From contig CM066321.1 in assembly GCA_033807775.1 (NCBI GenBank), positions 39,904,850 to 39,968,849 on the forward strand: a DNA stretch of 64,000 bases, given 5' to 3'. Both the position numbers and the translations under genes were made by a program. This document shows positions 12,662 to 23,621 of this stretch, piece by piece (the stretch's first letter is position 1; each line of letters starts with the position of its first letter). The DNA is from Saussurea involucrata (taxonomy: Eukaryota; Streptophyta; Magnoliopsida; Asterales; Asteraceae). The notes under the pieces are model-generated. The model saw only the letters and a list, made by a program, of their open reading frames with translations, was not told the origin of the DNA and did not search any database.

Positions 12662-13710
12662 CTTTGTTAATTGCTAGAAAATGATCGTTCAGAAGATCAA
12701 GCAGCAAGTGTAACAAAAATTACACTTAGAATGAACTGAAAGCAACTAAAACTTCCAAGAATTCAAATGTACTTAGGTCCGAAACCAACAGATGTCGGAT
12801 GCAACTGGATACGGAACCACGGAAGTCAGATGCAACTGGATACGGAACCACTGATTTCGTACCTAACAGGATGCGGAACCCCGGAATTCGAACCTAACTG
12901 GGTGCAAAACCACGGAATTCGAACCTAACTTGATACGGAACCAAGAATTTCGAACCTCACTTGATACGGAACCAAGAATTTCGAATCTAACTGAGTTCGA
13001 AATCAACACTTAACCAAAATCCTAATTAATTCTGAGTCGAAACCAATATGAAGACTGATCCGTAACCACAGAATTCGGACAAAGCTGAGTTCGAAACTAT
13101 ATGGTTTCATATGATTAACGATCTGAAAATAACACTTGTGATTATCTATGTGATTCGAAATCAAGTAAAACTCCCTTGAATGGTCCGAAACCCGTATGAA
13201 CAATCCGAAACCCTCAAGAACAATCCGAAACCAGTATAAACAATCCGAAACCTTCACTTATCCCCAATAACCACTGATTCAGCCATAACTTTTTAAATTC
13301 TTGTTCAATTGAATCGAGATTTGCACAGATTTGTTCGAAATCAACTGTCGCACAATTTTCTAGTTGATCACAAATCTTAAATCGATCGATTTAATCGAAT
13401 TTTGATCCAAAATCAGTAAAATAGGGTTTTCGAACAAAAGTGATGAAAAGTGATCAATTCGATGATTTTTTAGCAGAATTTGGTAATAATCCGAGGATTA
13501 AAGATGACCATGGACTAAATCCGAGTGCTATAATGCCAAGAATTGATCAAAAGGATCAAAAATGGTAGAAAGTGATGAATTTCAGATGAACAGTAAACGA
13601 CGAAGGGTTTGAAATCTTCGATGAACAGTGATTGATGTGTGGTCCGAAACCTTCAATTCAGTGTAAAAAATCTTCAATTTGCTTCAAAATCTGCTTGAAT
13701 CTTCTGTTTA
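12662..13710. repeat. leader of element A with TTCGAAACC-type word array
   Basis: Non-coding leader between the PBS and gag. From 12770 to 13260 it holds about 18 copies of TACGGAACC, TTCGAACC, GTCCGAAACC and close variants at roughly 30-40 bp spacing, in both orientations. Another copy is near 13620. The same word fills the 3' non-coding part of A. The one ORF in this stretch is made of the repeats. Confidence 0.7.
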
Positions 13711-14054
13711 GCTCTGATACCAATTGATAAACCCAGAATCTAGCAATGAAATATAGAGAGAGAATCTAGAGAGCAAAAGTCATCCATATATTGATCAATG
13801 AGTACAAATGACACAATGCTACAAGTGTTCTAGGAAATTACAAAGGAGTCTTCTTTATATAGTAGGGCCATGACATGTCCATGCCTCTACTATATAAAGA
13901 AGACTCCTTTGTAATTTCCTAGAACACTTGTAGCATTGTGTCATTTGTACTCATTGATCAATATATGGATGACTTTTGCTCTCTAGATTCTCTCTCTATA
14001 TTTCATTGCTAGATTCTGGGTTTATCAATTGGTATCAGAGCTAAACAGAAGATT
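13698..14054. repeat. near-perfect 357-bp palindrome of LTR end, PBS and leader
   Basis: Left arm 13698-13865 and right arm 13887-14054 are inverted copies of 168 bp. I could find no mismatch between them; the spacer is 21 bp and centres on GACATGTC. Each arm contains a TATA box (TATATAAAG at 13891-13899, mirrored at 13853-13861), LTR downstream sequence, the LTR end, the PBS and about 17 bp of leader. To the right, 14056-14077 repeats the LTR-end/PBS bases once more before element B begins. Confidence 0.9.
13711..13722 (-). promoter_or_regulatory. PBS of element A
   Basis: TGGTATCAGAGC on the minus strand matches the 3' end of initiator-tRNA-Met complement used by most plant copia elements. 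It lies 2 bp after the LTR end (TTTATCA). A mirror copy is in the right arm of the palindrome. Confidence 0.85.
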
Positions 14055-14077
14055 TTGGGTTTATCAATTGGTATCAG

Positions 14078-16463
14078 CAAAACGAGTACAAAGATCAGGG
14101 TTAGTAGAACCAAATATAATGTCATCAACATATATCTGAACAAGAATGATATGACCTTTCACTATTCTGAAAAATAGAGTTTTGTCAATTTTACCTCGCT
14201 CAAATTTTTCAATATGGAGATAAGTAGAGAGAGTGTCATACCATGCACGAGGAGCTTGCTTTAAGCCATAAAGTGCCTTATCCAGTTTATAAACATAACC
14301 TGGACGCTTAGGATCTGAGAATCTTGGAGGTTGTTCCACATAGACTTCTTCATTCAGCTTTCCATTTAGAAACGCTGACTTAACATCCATCTGATATACT
14401 TTGAAGTCTTTGTGTACAGCGTATGCTAAGAATAGACGAATAGATTCTAGTCTTGCTACTGGAGCAAATGTTTCGTCGTAATCTATGCCTTCCTCTTGTC
14501 TGTATCCCTGAGCAACAAGACGAGCCTTGTTACGGGTTACAGTTCCATGTTCGTCCAACTTGTTTCGATAGACCCATTTAGTGCCTATCACTGTCTTGTC
14601 AGTTGGTCTTCGAACAAGTTTCCAAACTTTGTTTCTTTCGAATTCAGTCAGCTCTTCTTGCATGGCGCTGACCCAGTGTGGATCTTTGAGGGCATCATCT
14701 ACTTTCTTTGGTTCAATCAGAGAAATAAAGTTAACAAATAAACAAATATTACCTGCACTTCGTCGAGTCTGAACACCAGTGTTTGGATCACCAAGTATTT
14801 GATCAATTGGGTGATTTACAGTCCATCGTTGAGCCGGAGCGTGAGACGCTGACTCAAACTGAACTGGAGGAGCTGAAGATGAGGCTTCAGCGACTTCTGA
14901 AACATCAACCAAGAGAGGAGTAGGTGCAGATGTCATTATATTCACTGATTGCTGAGAAGTAGATGGAATGTCTGAGACATTTTGTTCAGAAGCAGGTGTA
15001 GTATTTAAAGGAACAACTGAGACCCATGATGTTTTAGCTTCACTATTCTGCATATTTGGGATGGTAGTAGGACTATCATCTTCAACTGTATGAGTATGAG
15101 GAGTGGGAATATCTTCTGAATCGCCAAGATGAGAAAACATCCATTGATTCAGTTCCTCAGTATCAGCGGACGGTTTAAAGTTCGCTGAACGGGATTCGTC
15201 AAACGTGACGTGAATAGTTTCTTCTACAGTTTGTCTTCTTCGATTGAAGACTCTGAAGGCTTTGGAGATTGAAGAATATCCAAGAAAGATTCCATCATCA
15301 GCCTTAGGATCAAACTTTCCAAGTGCATCTGTGTTGTTCAGTATGAAACACTGACATCCAAAGATGTGAAGAAAGCTGATTGAAGGCTTTCTCCCATGAA
15401 AAAGTTCATAGGCTGTCTTATTGAATCTTTTGACTATCAGCGACCTGTTTTGCGTAAAACAAGCAGTGTTGACAGCTTCTGCCCAAAACTGAGTAGGCAG
15501 GTGAGAATCGCTGAGCATTGAACGTGCAGCTTCAATAATTGTTCTATTTCTTCTTTCAGCGACTCCATTTTGTTGCGGTGTTCTCACTGAAGAAAAGTTG
15601 TGAGAAATACCCTTACTCTCAAAGAAGGAATCAAGAGAACTGTTTTTGAATCCAGTCCCATGATCACTCCTTATTGAGCGAACGGTCAAGTTGTTCAGGG
15701 TTTCCATCTTCCGAACAAAGGTAATGAGTTCTTCAGGGGTGTCACTCTTGGAACGGAGAAACATAACCCATGTATAACGAGAGAATTCACCAACTATGAC
15801 CAGTGTATATTTCTTTCCAGCGATGGATTGTTTGTTAACAGGGCCAAACAAATCCATATGGAGAAGTTGTAGAGGAGATGACACTGAGGAGACTTTCTTT
15901 GACTTAAAGCTTGCTTTGGTCTGCTTTCCTTTCTCATACGCTGAACATAAAGACTCTTTGGCGTATGAGTGTTGAGGTAGACTAGTGACTAACTCTTTTG
16001 AAGAAAGAGTGTTCAGTGTCTTGAAATTTAGATGAGAGAGCCTCTTATGCCATAGCCAGTTGACATCTGATGAGGCTTTTGAAAAGAAACAGGAGTTCTC
16101 AGTGGTTGTTGAGTCCATGTTTATTACATAAACATTTTCTAAACGATAACTGCTGAGAGCTATCTTCTCCTTTTTGTCAGTGACAAAGCAGGATTCCTTA
16201 GTAATGATTACTTTGTTATCCTTGTCGCAAAGCTGACTAATGCTTAGAAGATTATGCTTCAGCCCTTCAACATATGCGACTCTTCTGAAGGTTGTTGTAC
16301 CATTAGAGAGTACACCAAACCCTCGGGTATGTCCTTTTCCATTTCCACCAAAAGTCACAGAGGGACCCTTCTCTTCCTTGTATTCAGCGAGCAGGCTTTT
16401 CTTTCCAGTCATGTGTCTAGACCATCCGCTATCGAGATACCAGATACCCTTCTTAACCTGCAT
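14078..16463 (-). pseudogene. copia protease-integrase-RT (element B)
   Basis: Nearly uninterrupted 799-codon frame on the minus strand. Protease motif LDSGWSRHMTG has Trp where Cys/Ala is usual. Integrase zinc region has WLWHKRLSHLNF but LCSAYEKGK, with a Tyr for the second Cys; the core has HMDLFGP, IRSDHGTGF and NGVAERRNR for the DDE residues. RT shows YDETFAPVAR, MDVKSAFLNG, LYGLKQAPRAWYD and YVDDIIFGS, then stops in foreign sequence at the truncation. About one third of RT and all RNase H are missing. Unusually open for a dead copy, so truncation is probably recent. Confidence 0.9.
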
Positions 16464-16475
16464 TACAAAGGAAGA

Positions 16476-17765
16476 TTAGTTTTTCTTGGGTACCCACTTA
16501 ACCATGTGTACACGTTTGTCAGTGGAAGTAGTTGGAATGGAAGGTTCAGCAGTCTTCGCAACATTTGAAGATTCAGCTTTGTCAGTCTTCACTTTGATTA
16601 ATTTCTTAACCTCAGTGGTCTTCTTTGCCTTGGGGGCAATGATCTTCACCTTAGCTATCTTTTCAGCTTTGGTGGATGTGGGGCACTTACTAGCAATATG
16701 ATCAGTACGTCCATAGTGATAACATTTCCTATAACTAAAAGTAGTTCTAGGACCATTTGAATGCTGAGCTTTAGATTTTGAATTAAAAGTACCAGCACCA
16801 AGTAAGCTATTGGCTTTTGAAATGGGAGGAACATTTAGTTCTTCGGATTTCTTACCAAAAACATCCAATCTGAGTCTAGGAGTAGATCGTTGAATAGATC
16901 CACGCTGAGTAGATCCAGAGATCTGATTCCTTGATCCACAGGGATGAATCACTAAAGCTTTAGAAGCATTCAGCTTTGGTACAGAGGTACCCTTCTGAGG
17001 ATTTTGGTTAAAATCAATTCCTTTACCCTTATCTTTAAAGACAGAGGTAGGTTTTGGATAAACCATTTTCTCTTTACCTTTTGAAGAGGTAGAAATTTCC
17101 TCAGGGATAGGCGGTCTAGAAGAGGAACACTGAGGGAATGAAGTATCATCGACTGAGGATACGAAAGTTCCAAATAAGAGCATGGAACGATCAGTGGTTG
17201 GTTCTAGAGTATCAGCTTTGTAACCAAGACCACGTTTATCACTCAGGGGAATCTGAGACTTAATTATCTCAGTGATCTTTGTTGAAGAATTACACCATCC
17301 TTCAACAGTAGCCTTTTCAGCTCTTAATGCAGCGATAGCTTCTTCGCGCTCGATTTTGACTAGCTGATTTAAGTGCACTTGATCTTTAAAATCTTCTTCA
17401 ATTTTAGAAAGCTTTTCTATTTGAAGGTGACAGTTTTTAAGTTGTTCAGCGAGATCAAGGTTTTGATTTTCAACTACAGTTTTTCCATTCATGGCTTCAT
17501 ATAAACTTCTAGTCAAGAGATCGATCTTTCAAAGACAATCAACTTCATCAATATTTGCAATATTGGTAAAGAAGGAAGGTGATACCTGAGTTGTAGAGGT
17601 TGAAGTAGAGGGAATGTCTGAGTTTTCTTCCTCATCTTCAATCTTGGCCATAAGACAGATATTGGCTTCATCATCTTCAGAGTCAGATGATGATTCTTCT
17701 TCATCAGAGGCAGCCCAATCATAGTTAACCATCAGGCCTTTGCCTTTCTTCTTAAAGCTTTTCAC
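16476..17765 (-). pseudogene. gag C-terminal region with degenerate zinc knuckle (element B)
   Basis: Frames 17765-17529 and 17516-16476 meet at a stop near 17520. The first part is acidic (DEEESSSDSEDDEAN). The second has a Leu/Glu/Lys coiled coil (residues about 15-80), then basic low-complexity sequence with CYHYGRTDHIASKC, a zinc knuckle whose second Cys is Tyr. It ends in MVKWVPKKN, the usual gag end just before protease. Inferred structural role only. Confidence 0.75.
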
Positions 17766-17804
17766 CTTCGCATACTTTTCTTTCAGCTTGGCATATTTGT
17801 CATC

Positions 17805-18526
17805 TCAATTCCTGGGAATAAAGTTTTTCTTTGGAAAAGCTGAGGGTCTAGAGACTTTCTTTGACCTGCACTCGTTAGCGAAATGTCCTATCTTTTCACA
17901 ATTAAAACAAGTAGCAGTAGCCTTATCAACATGAGCTGATGATCTTGACTTGTCAGTAATGGAAAGAGGTTTATTCTTTCTGAACATTTTCTTTTTGGCG
18001 AATCTCCTGAACTTTTTAGTGAGGAGAGCCAAAGATTCATCATCATCTGAAGAGTCAGAATCTGATGACCTTTCAGAGTTACTCTCCAACTCAGTGATAA
18101 TGACCGAGGGTCGCTGAGTGGAAGGTTCCTCTGAGATTAAAGCAACAGGGGTGCTTTTGGAATCTTTTACAAGATTCTTCTTAAGATTACTCGATTGCTC
18201 ATGATTCAGCATCGTGCCATATAAGGTAGAAAGGGTCATTGATTTTAGATCCTTTGACAGACTGAGACACATAGAATAACTGTCCCAGCTTTCAGGTAAA
18301 CATTCTAAAAACTTTGTCAGCACTTCAAAGTTAGAATATTCCTTACCAACAGTTTTCAAATCTATTATTAAACAGTTAAAACATTGGTGTACTTCAGAGA
18401 GAGTTTCATTCTTACCACAAATGAAGCTTTCGTACTTTCTTACTAGGTTGATCTTTCGAGAGTCCTGGACTTCAGAAGTACCTTCATACTGAACACAGAT
18501 TGTGTCCCACGTAGCTTTTGAGGTTT
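17805..18526 (-). pseudogene. gag zinc-knuckle section (element B), cut by C
   Basis: Minus-strand gag from WDTICVQYEGTSEVQ through CFNCEKIGHFANEC, a CCHC knuckle. Upstream codons come from the LTR of C, so the visible ORF start at 18698 is not a gag start. The first 433 bp (18526-18094) also occur at 28611-28179, where they are joined to the gag N-terminus. Otherwise this is a standard copia gag middle part. Confidence 0.85.
18094..18526 (-). repeat. 433-bp flanking duplication, left copy
   Basis: Part of element B gag, repeated at 28179-28611 in the same orientation and at the same length. I count about four base differences by eye. The copies lie immediately outside the two LTRs of element C. 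Confidence 0.85.
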
Positions 18527-20120
18527 TGATAACTCTATTTTTAGAGTTATTATTCCCTTTTATTTTCCATTTTATTTCGTCAAATTTAGCCATTTCACTT
18601 CTAAAAACCCCCATTCTTGTTATAATTCTCGAAAATGAGCAAAAGGAGTGAACCATAGTCTTTAATGAATTATTTGGTGGAATTTGGGTGTTTTTCACGT
18701 TTTATCCTGCAGTGACCACTGTTGTGCCCACTCCGGTTCCCCACTCTTCGAGAAGATCAGAAAACAAAAGAAAACCATGGGCTGGAAATATAAAAACCTG
18801 GAGTTGGAAGGATCCTTTGGCAGAAAAATCTGAAATGTGGTGGCTGAAAGGTTTCCTTAAAGATGACATAAAGCTTGTACCTTTGTACTTGAATAAAGTT
18901 GACTTCTAGAAGACCATTGGGTAAAAGAGTTTTACATGGAAGGTTGAAGTATGGACCATTGAGCTGATTTTTACAATATTTTGCAGTCCTTACACCTTGA
19001 AGAACCCCTTTTTGTGTAAAGACCAACATCTCTCCTTAGTATAAATAGGGGAGTTAGTCTCATTTATTGAAAGCATCCTTAACTACATTTTCTCCTTGCA
19101 ATTCTCTTACTTCATTAAGTTTTAGCTCTTTAATTTCTCTGCAGTAGTTAACATTTATTTTCTGCATTTTATTTTCTTAGTTTAATTGTAATTCGAACTA
19201 CACAGTGCAGGGACGACTTCTCGTTCCCCACTGTGAGCAGTCTATTCAATCCACTTTCAGTTTTATTATGTGCAAGTCTTCATCTTTTGTTTTCTTTACC
19301 TCGGAAATGTTAGGCTAAACATCCTTTTGGGATGTAGGAAGGAGAAGTACCTGGATTTTATTAAAAATGCTTGAGTAATCTTTATACTTAGAATATTTGT
19401 TATTTTGGTCATTCATTCTCGATATTTACCCAAAGATGCGAACAAGCCGATCACTTGCAAGGATCTAAAGTCTAGTTCTTAACTTAGAAATGAGTAGAAC
19501 GCAGTGACACGAGCTTGAATGATGCTAGGGGATTCGAAAGAATTCTTATGACACTTACGAGAGTGAGGTCGTCATAGTGAGCTAATCTCTGCCCACTGGA
19601 GTAGTAGGCAAGCTAATTTGTGTATTAAAAACACTTAGAGTATTTGTCTCTACACATTCCATCGAGGCCTGAAAAGGTCCATTTAGAGATTACCATTGGC
19701 AAAACAACAAGTACTAAGAGTATGGGATTTTTATCTAACGGTGTGAGTATTTTGTAACCGGGCTTTTCTAGCGAAAATGTCCACCACGAATACGAGGATC
19801 ACTTCTAAGGACCGAGTATTTGAGATAAAATCTAGGGAAAATCCAACCTACATTCCTCCTTTTTAAAACCTTAGTAAAATCGTTAAAGTAGCTATTTCAC
19901 CAAACCAAACCAAAGTATTATTTTCTTCTCTAATTGAAACTTGTAAAAGGAGCTTATGAGAACCATATTGTCTTGATTGTCCAGTCCATGTGGATTCGAT
20001 TCTGGTATTTTACCAACTATTACTTGCTGTGACGATCATAGTGGACAGTGTACACTTGCACTTCCCACTGTGGACAATTTGCAACCCACTGCGATTAAAA
20101 CACATATTTCGCACGTGACA
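18527..20120 (+). repeat. 5' LTR of element C
   Basis: Begins TGATAACTC and ends ACGTGACA, with a TATA box TATAAATAG at 19040-19048. It contains several CCCACTGTG-type words (about 18711-18750, 19203, 19227, 20037-20100). The 73-codon ORF inside is repeated in the 3' LTR and has no protein-like features. Confidence 0.9.
19040..19048 (+). promoter_or_regulatory. TATA box in element C LTR
   Basis: TATAAATAG about 510 bp into the 5' LTR, with the same sequence at 27107-27115 in the 3' LTR. Position fits the U3/R border of an LTR promoter. Confidence 0.6.
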
Positions 20121-20126
20121 AGTTTT

Positions 20127-20144
20127 TGGCGCCGTTGCCGGGGA
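20127..20144 (+). promoter_or_regulatory. PBS of element C
   Basis: TGGCGCCGTTGCCGGGGA, 6 bp after the 5' LTR end. This is the tRNA-Asp-type PBS reported for Athila elements. Confidence 0.85.
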
Positions 20145-20222
20145 CTGGCGTGATTTTAAATCTCAAGACATTAGTTTTTGTTCGAGCCCGAGTAACTCGT
20201 TTTTCTAAGCTTTTCGTGTTGC

Positions 20223-23126
20223 ATGCCAAGGCAACAACACGAACCTTTGTTACCAATCGATCTTGAAATAGAGAAAACTTTTCGAAGAAGACGCAGAAAC
20301 AGAAATCGACAACCCCCTGTGATCCCCACTGTGAACATGGCTGCAATACCGCCACCCATAGTGGAGACCACAATCATGATTGCCGATAACAAGGATCGAA
20401 AAATACGGGACTATGCTACTTCCGGAGTTGGTGATTTAAGCTCCGGGATTTTGAGACCCAATATTGTTGCAAATCACTTTGAACTCAAACCGGTGATGTT
20501 TCAAATGATCCAAGCCATGGGTCAGTTTGGAGGATCACCATCTGAGGATCCACACTCGCACTTAAAATCTTTTTTAGAGATGACTGATTCCTTTCAATTA
20601 CAAGGTGTGAGTGAGGAAGCATTAAGGTTAAGACTTTTTCCTTTTTCATTAAGGGATAAGGCGAAGACTTGGCTGAACTCACACGCACCTCATTCGATAA
20701 CCACTTGGGATGAACTTGCTGATAAATTTTTGCAAAAATACTTTCCTCCCACGAGGAATGTAAGATTTCGAAATGATATTATTCTGTTTAGACAAGAAGA
20801 AGATGAGGCTGTTTCGGATGCATGGGAACGATTTAAAGATTTACTTCGAAAGTGCCCACATCATGGCATCCCACATTGCATCCAATTGGAGACCTTTTAC
20901 AATGGTCTTGCCAATGCAGCCAAAATCATCTTAGATGCAACAGCCGGTGGAACATTCACGAGTAAAACCTACAATGAAGGATATCAAATCTTAGAAAAAG
21001 TGTCCAACAACAATACCGAGTGGTCCAATCCTAGAGCGGTAGTACCAAAGACCAACACCATCGATTCCGAAGCACTTAAAACCATGAATGCGCAATTAGT
21101 GGCCTTGACCAAAATCGTTTTAGTTAATTCCGCAACCCATCTCGCTGAAAACTGCTCCCTCTGTGGAGAGGAGCATGTTTTTGATTTTTGTCCAACAAAT
21201 CCCGAATTTGTTAATGTCATAGGAACCAACCCGAGGAACAACCCTTATTCGCAGACTTATAATCCAGGTTAGAGAAATCATCCAAATTTCTCTTGGTCTG
21301 GTAATCAAGGACTCCAACCCCAAGGGCCGAGTCATATCCAGCAAAGACCACACAACCCCCCCGGATTTCAATCACATCACAGTGGGCAATCCTCACATCA
21401 CAGTGGGCAGCACCCACAGAACTTTCACCAAGGGCAGTCCTCACAACCATACCAACCACGATCCAACCAACCAGCTGAGGTACAACAATCGATTGAATCA
21501 ATTCTCAATGGTTTTATGAACCAAACCCAGGCAGCCATTAGGAACATAGAGACTCAAGTAGGACAACTAGCCGTTGAAGTTAAGAATAGACCACCAGGGA
21601 CGTTACCTAGTGACACCGAGCAAGCTAGGGTGATAGGAAAAGGACCAGAACATGTCAATTCCATAACACTTAGGAGTGGAAAGGATCTGAAAGATATCGT
21701 TTTTGAGTCTAATGATTCGCCTCAAATACCCACTGTGGTTCCCACAGTGGGCACTCCCCAGGTCACTGTGGTCCCCACAGTGAGGACCGACATCCCTGAC
21801 CTTCCCACTTTTGGACCTGTTCCAAATCCTACTGTTCCAAAGCCAATACCTCAGCAAACTCAAATTGACCCACGAAGTATCCCTTTTCCTCAAAGAATGA
21901 AGCCTAAAAATGTCGATGTTCAATTTAAAAAATTCTTAGACATTTTTAAACAACTTCATATTAACATACCCTTGGTAGAAGCTCTCGAGCAAATGCCAAG
22001 CTATGTTAAATTTTTAAAGGATATTTTGAACAAAAAGAGAAAGTTGGGTGAGTTTGAGACTGTGGCTTTAACCGAGGAATGTAGTGCACTCCTTACTAGC
22101 AAGATTCCACCGAAGTTGAAAGACCCGGGTAGTTTCACCATTCCATGCAATATAGGAGGACAAGAAGTAGGTCAAGCACTTTGTGATTTAGGAGCTAGTG
22201 TCAACTTGATGTCGCTGTCCATTTTTAACAAGTTAGGTATTGGAGAGGCTAGACCCACAACCGTGACATTACAACTAGCCGACCGGTCCATTGCCTACCC
22301 CAAAGGGAAAATAGAAGACGTTCTGGTCCAAGTGGATAAGTTTATCTTCCCTGCCGATTTTCTAGTTCTAGATTATGAGGCTGATAAAGAAATCCCAATC
22401 ATCTTAGGGCGTCCGTTTCTTGCAACCGGACGTACTTTGATTGATGTGCACAAAGGAGAACTCACGATGCGGGTTAATGACCAAGAGGTAACTTTCAATG
22501 TCTTCAAGGCCCTTAAGTATATGGAAACCGAAGACTGTTTTGCTTTGAGTTCGATTTATGGAACCCACAGTCTTGACACACTACCCACAGTGGGGAATAC
22601 AGTTCCCACAGTGGGGAATGACAGTGAGCACTCTGAATCTGAGAGTGATAACACTTTTGAGGATGAGTGTAACGAGATCTTGGCAGCTTTTGAGCAGCTA
22701 AATTTCAAAGATAGACATGTCAAACTACCATCCAAAAATCCCCCTGACTTGAATTTGAAGCCATTGCCTTCCCACTTAAAATATGACTACCTCAATGAGT
22801 TAGAAGAACTCTGTCATCACTCCTACATAAATGCAAAAACCAACAAGGAGAAGATCAAGAGGTGGCCTGACCAAAAAATCACTCATGGAAAGTTTGTGGA
22901 GGGACAAAAAGTGCTACTTTTTAATTCATGGTTAAGGTTGTTTCCGGAAAATTTAAAATCACGATGGAAAGAGCCTTACACTGTGGTCAAGGTAAGTCCT
23001 TTTGGAACTCTGGACTTAATGGCTCCTAAATCCAGACAAATCTTTAAAGTCAATGGGGAGAGAGTGAAGCATTTTCTGAGTGAGAGTGCTCACATTCCAT
23101 CCCACTCTCCACCCCACTATGGGTAA
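20223..23126 (+). pseudogene. Athila gag-protease fused to integrase tail (element C)
   Basis: One frame interrupted by a single TAG at 21270-21272, where relatives have Trp in YNPGWRNHPNFSW. Residues about 60-300 are the gag domain (FLQKYFPPTRN, AGGTFTSKTYNEGYQ); a cysteine pair and His region follows (CSLCGEEHVFDFCP). Protease spans about 22130-22480 with CDLGASVNLM and IILGRPFLATGR. Then the start of RT (PDLNLKPLPSHLKY) runs directly into the end of integrase (WKEPYTVVKVSPFG), so RT, RNase H and the integrase core are deleted in frame. Gag and protease could once have acted in cis; the enzymes must come in trans. Confidence 0.85.
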
Positions 23127-23621
23127 GAAACATCGGGACCACTTGTAAATATTTTATTTTCAGTTATTTGCTGTCTTTTTATTATTTCTGGTCTTTTTAA
23201 GTCTGCATGATAGTTGTTTTAATGTGTGTAGAAGAACGTGCCACTTTTTGAAGAAAAATCATGGAAAATGCTTCGTAGTGGGGAACGCGTAGGTCACTAC
23301 ACTCCCCACTCTTAAATCTGACGGAAGATGGGACCATTTTTGGGGCCCAAGGCTGACACACATCACCTTTTTCTTACACAAAAGGTCACCCTTGGCTGCC
23401 ATTTGTCCCTTTTGCTTTGTTCCAAGGAAAACCATCATAGTTTCTCTCTCTCTCTCTCCTAGAAACCAACGGTTCCATCCTAAACCTTTTTCCAAAATTC
23501 CAAAAACCACCTTAACCTCTCAAAAACCACTTTCACTTCCAAAATATTCAAAAACACTTTTTCTTCTCTTTTTCTCTCCAAAAAAACCCACCAAATCTGA
23601 AACCTTCCTAAAACCCTAAAA

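Larger units (their letters stand above)
1644..13725 (-). mobile_element. Element A: Sirevirus-like Ty1/copia
   Basis: Copia order on the minus strand: PBS (13711-13722), leader, gag, protease, integrase, RT, RNase H, then a non-coding stretch and an extra ORF truncated at about 1644. RT and RNase H wording (YVDDIIFGS, MSMMGELKFFLGLQV) and an ORF after pol fit the Sirevirus/Maximus lineage of Ty1/copia. The 5' LTR survives only as about 140 bp inside the palindrome at 13698-14054, and no 3' LTR was found. Every domain has frameshifts, stops or lost key residues, so the copy is inactive. Confidence 0.85.

Noticed and set aside
13711..13722. tRNA-like GCTCTGATACCA and similar strings (also 29029-29040, 30915-30926, 44662-44673)
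   Set aside because: They are 12-bp primer-binding sites next to LTR ends, not tRNA genes; no cloverleaf surrounds them.
18688..19029. ORFs of 73 and 90 codons repeated at 26755-27096
   Set aside because: They lie in the two LTRs of element C; repetition reflects LTR identity, not gene duplication.
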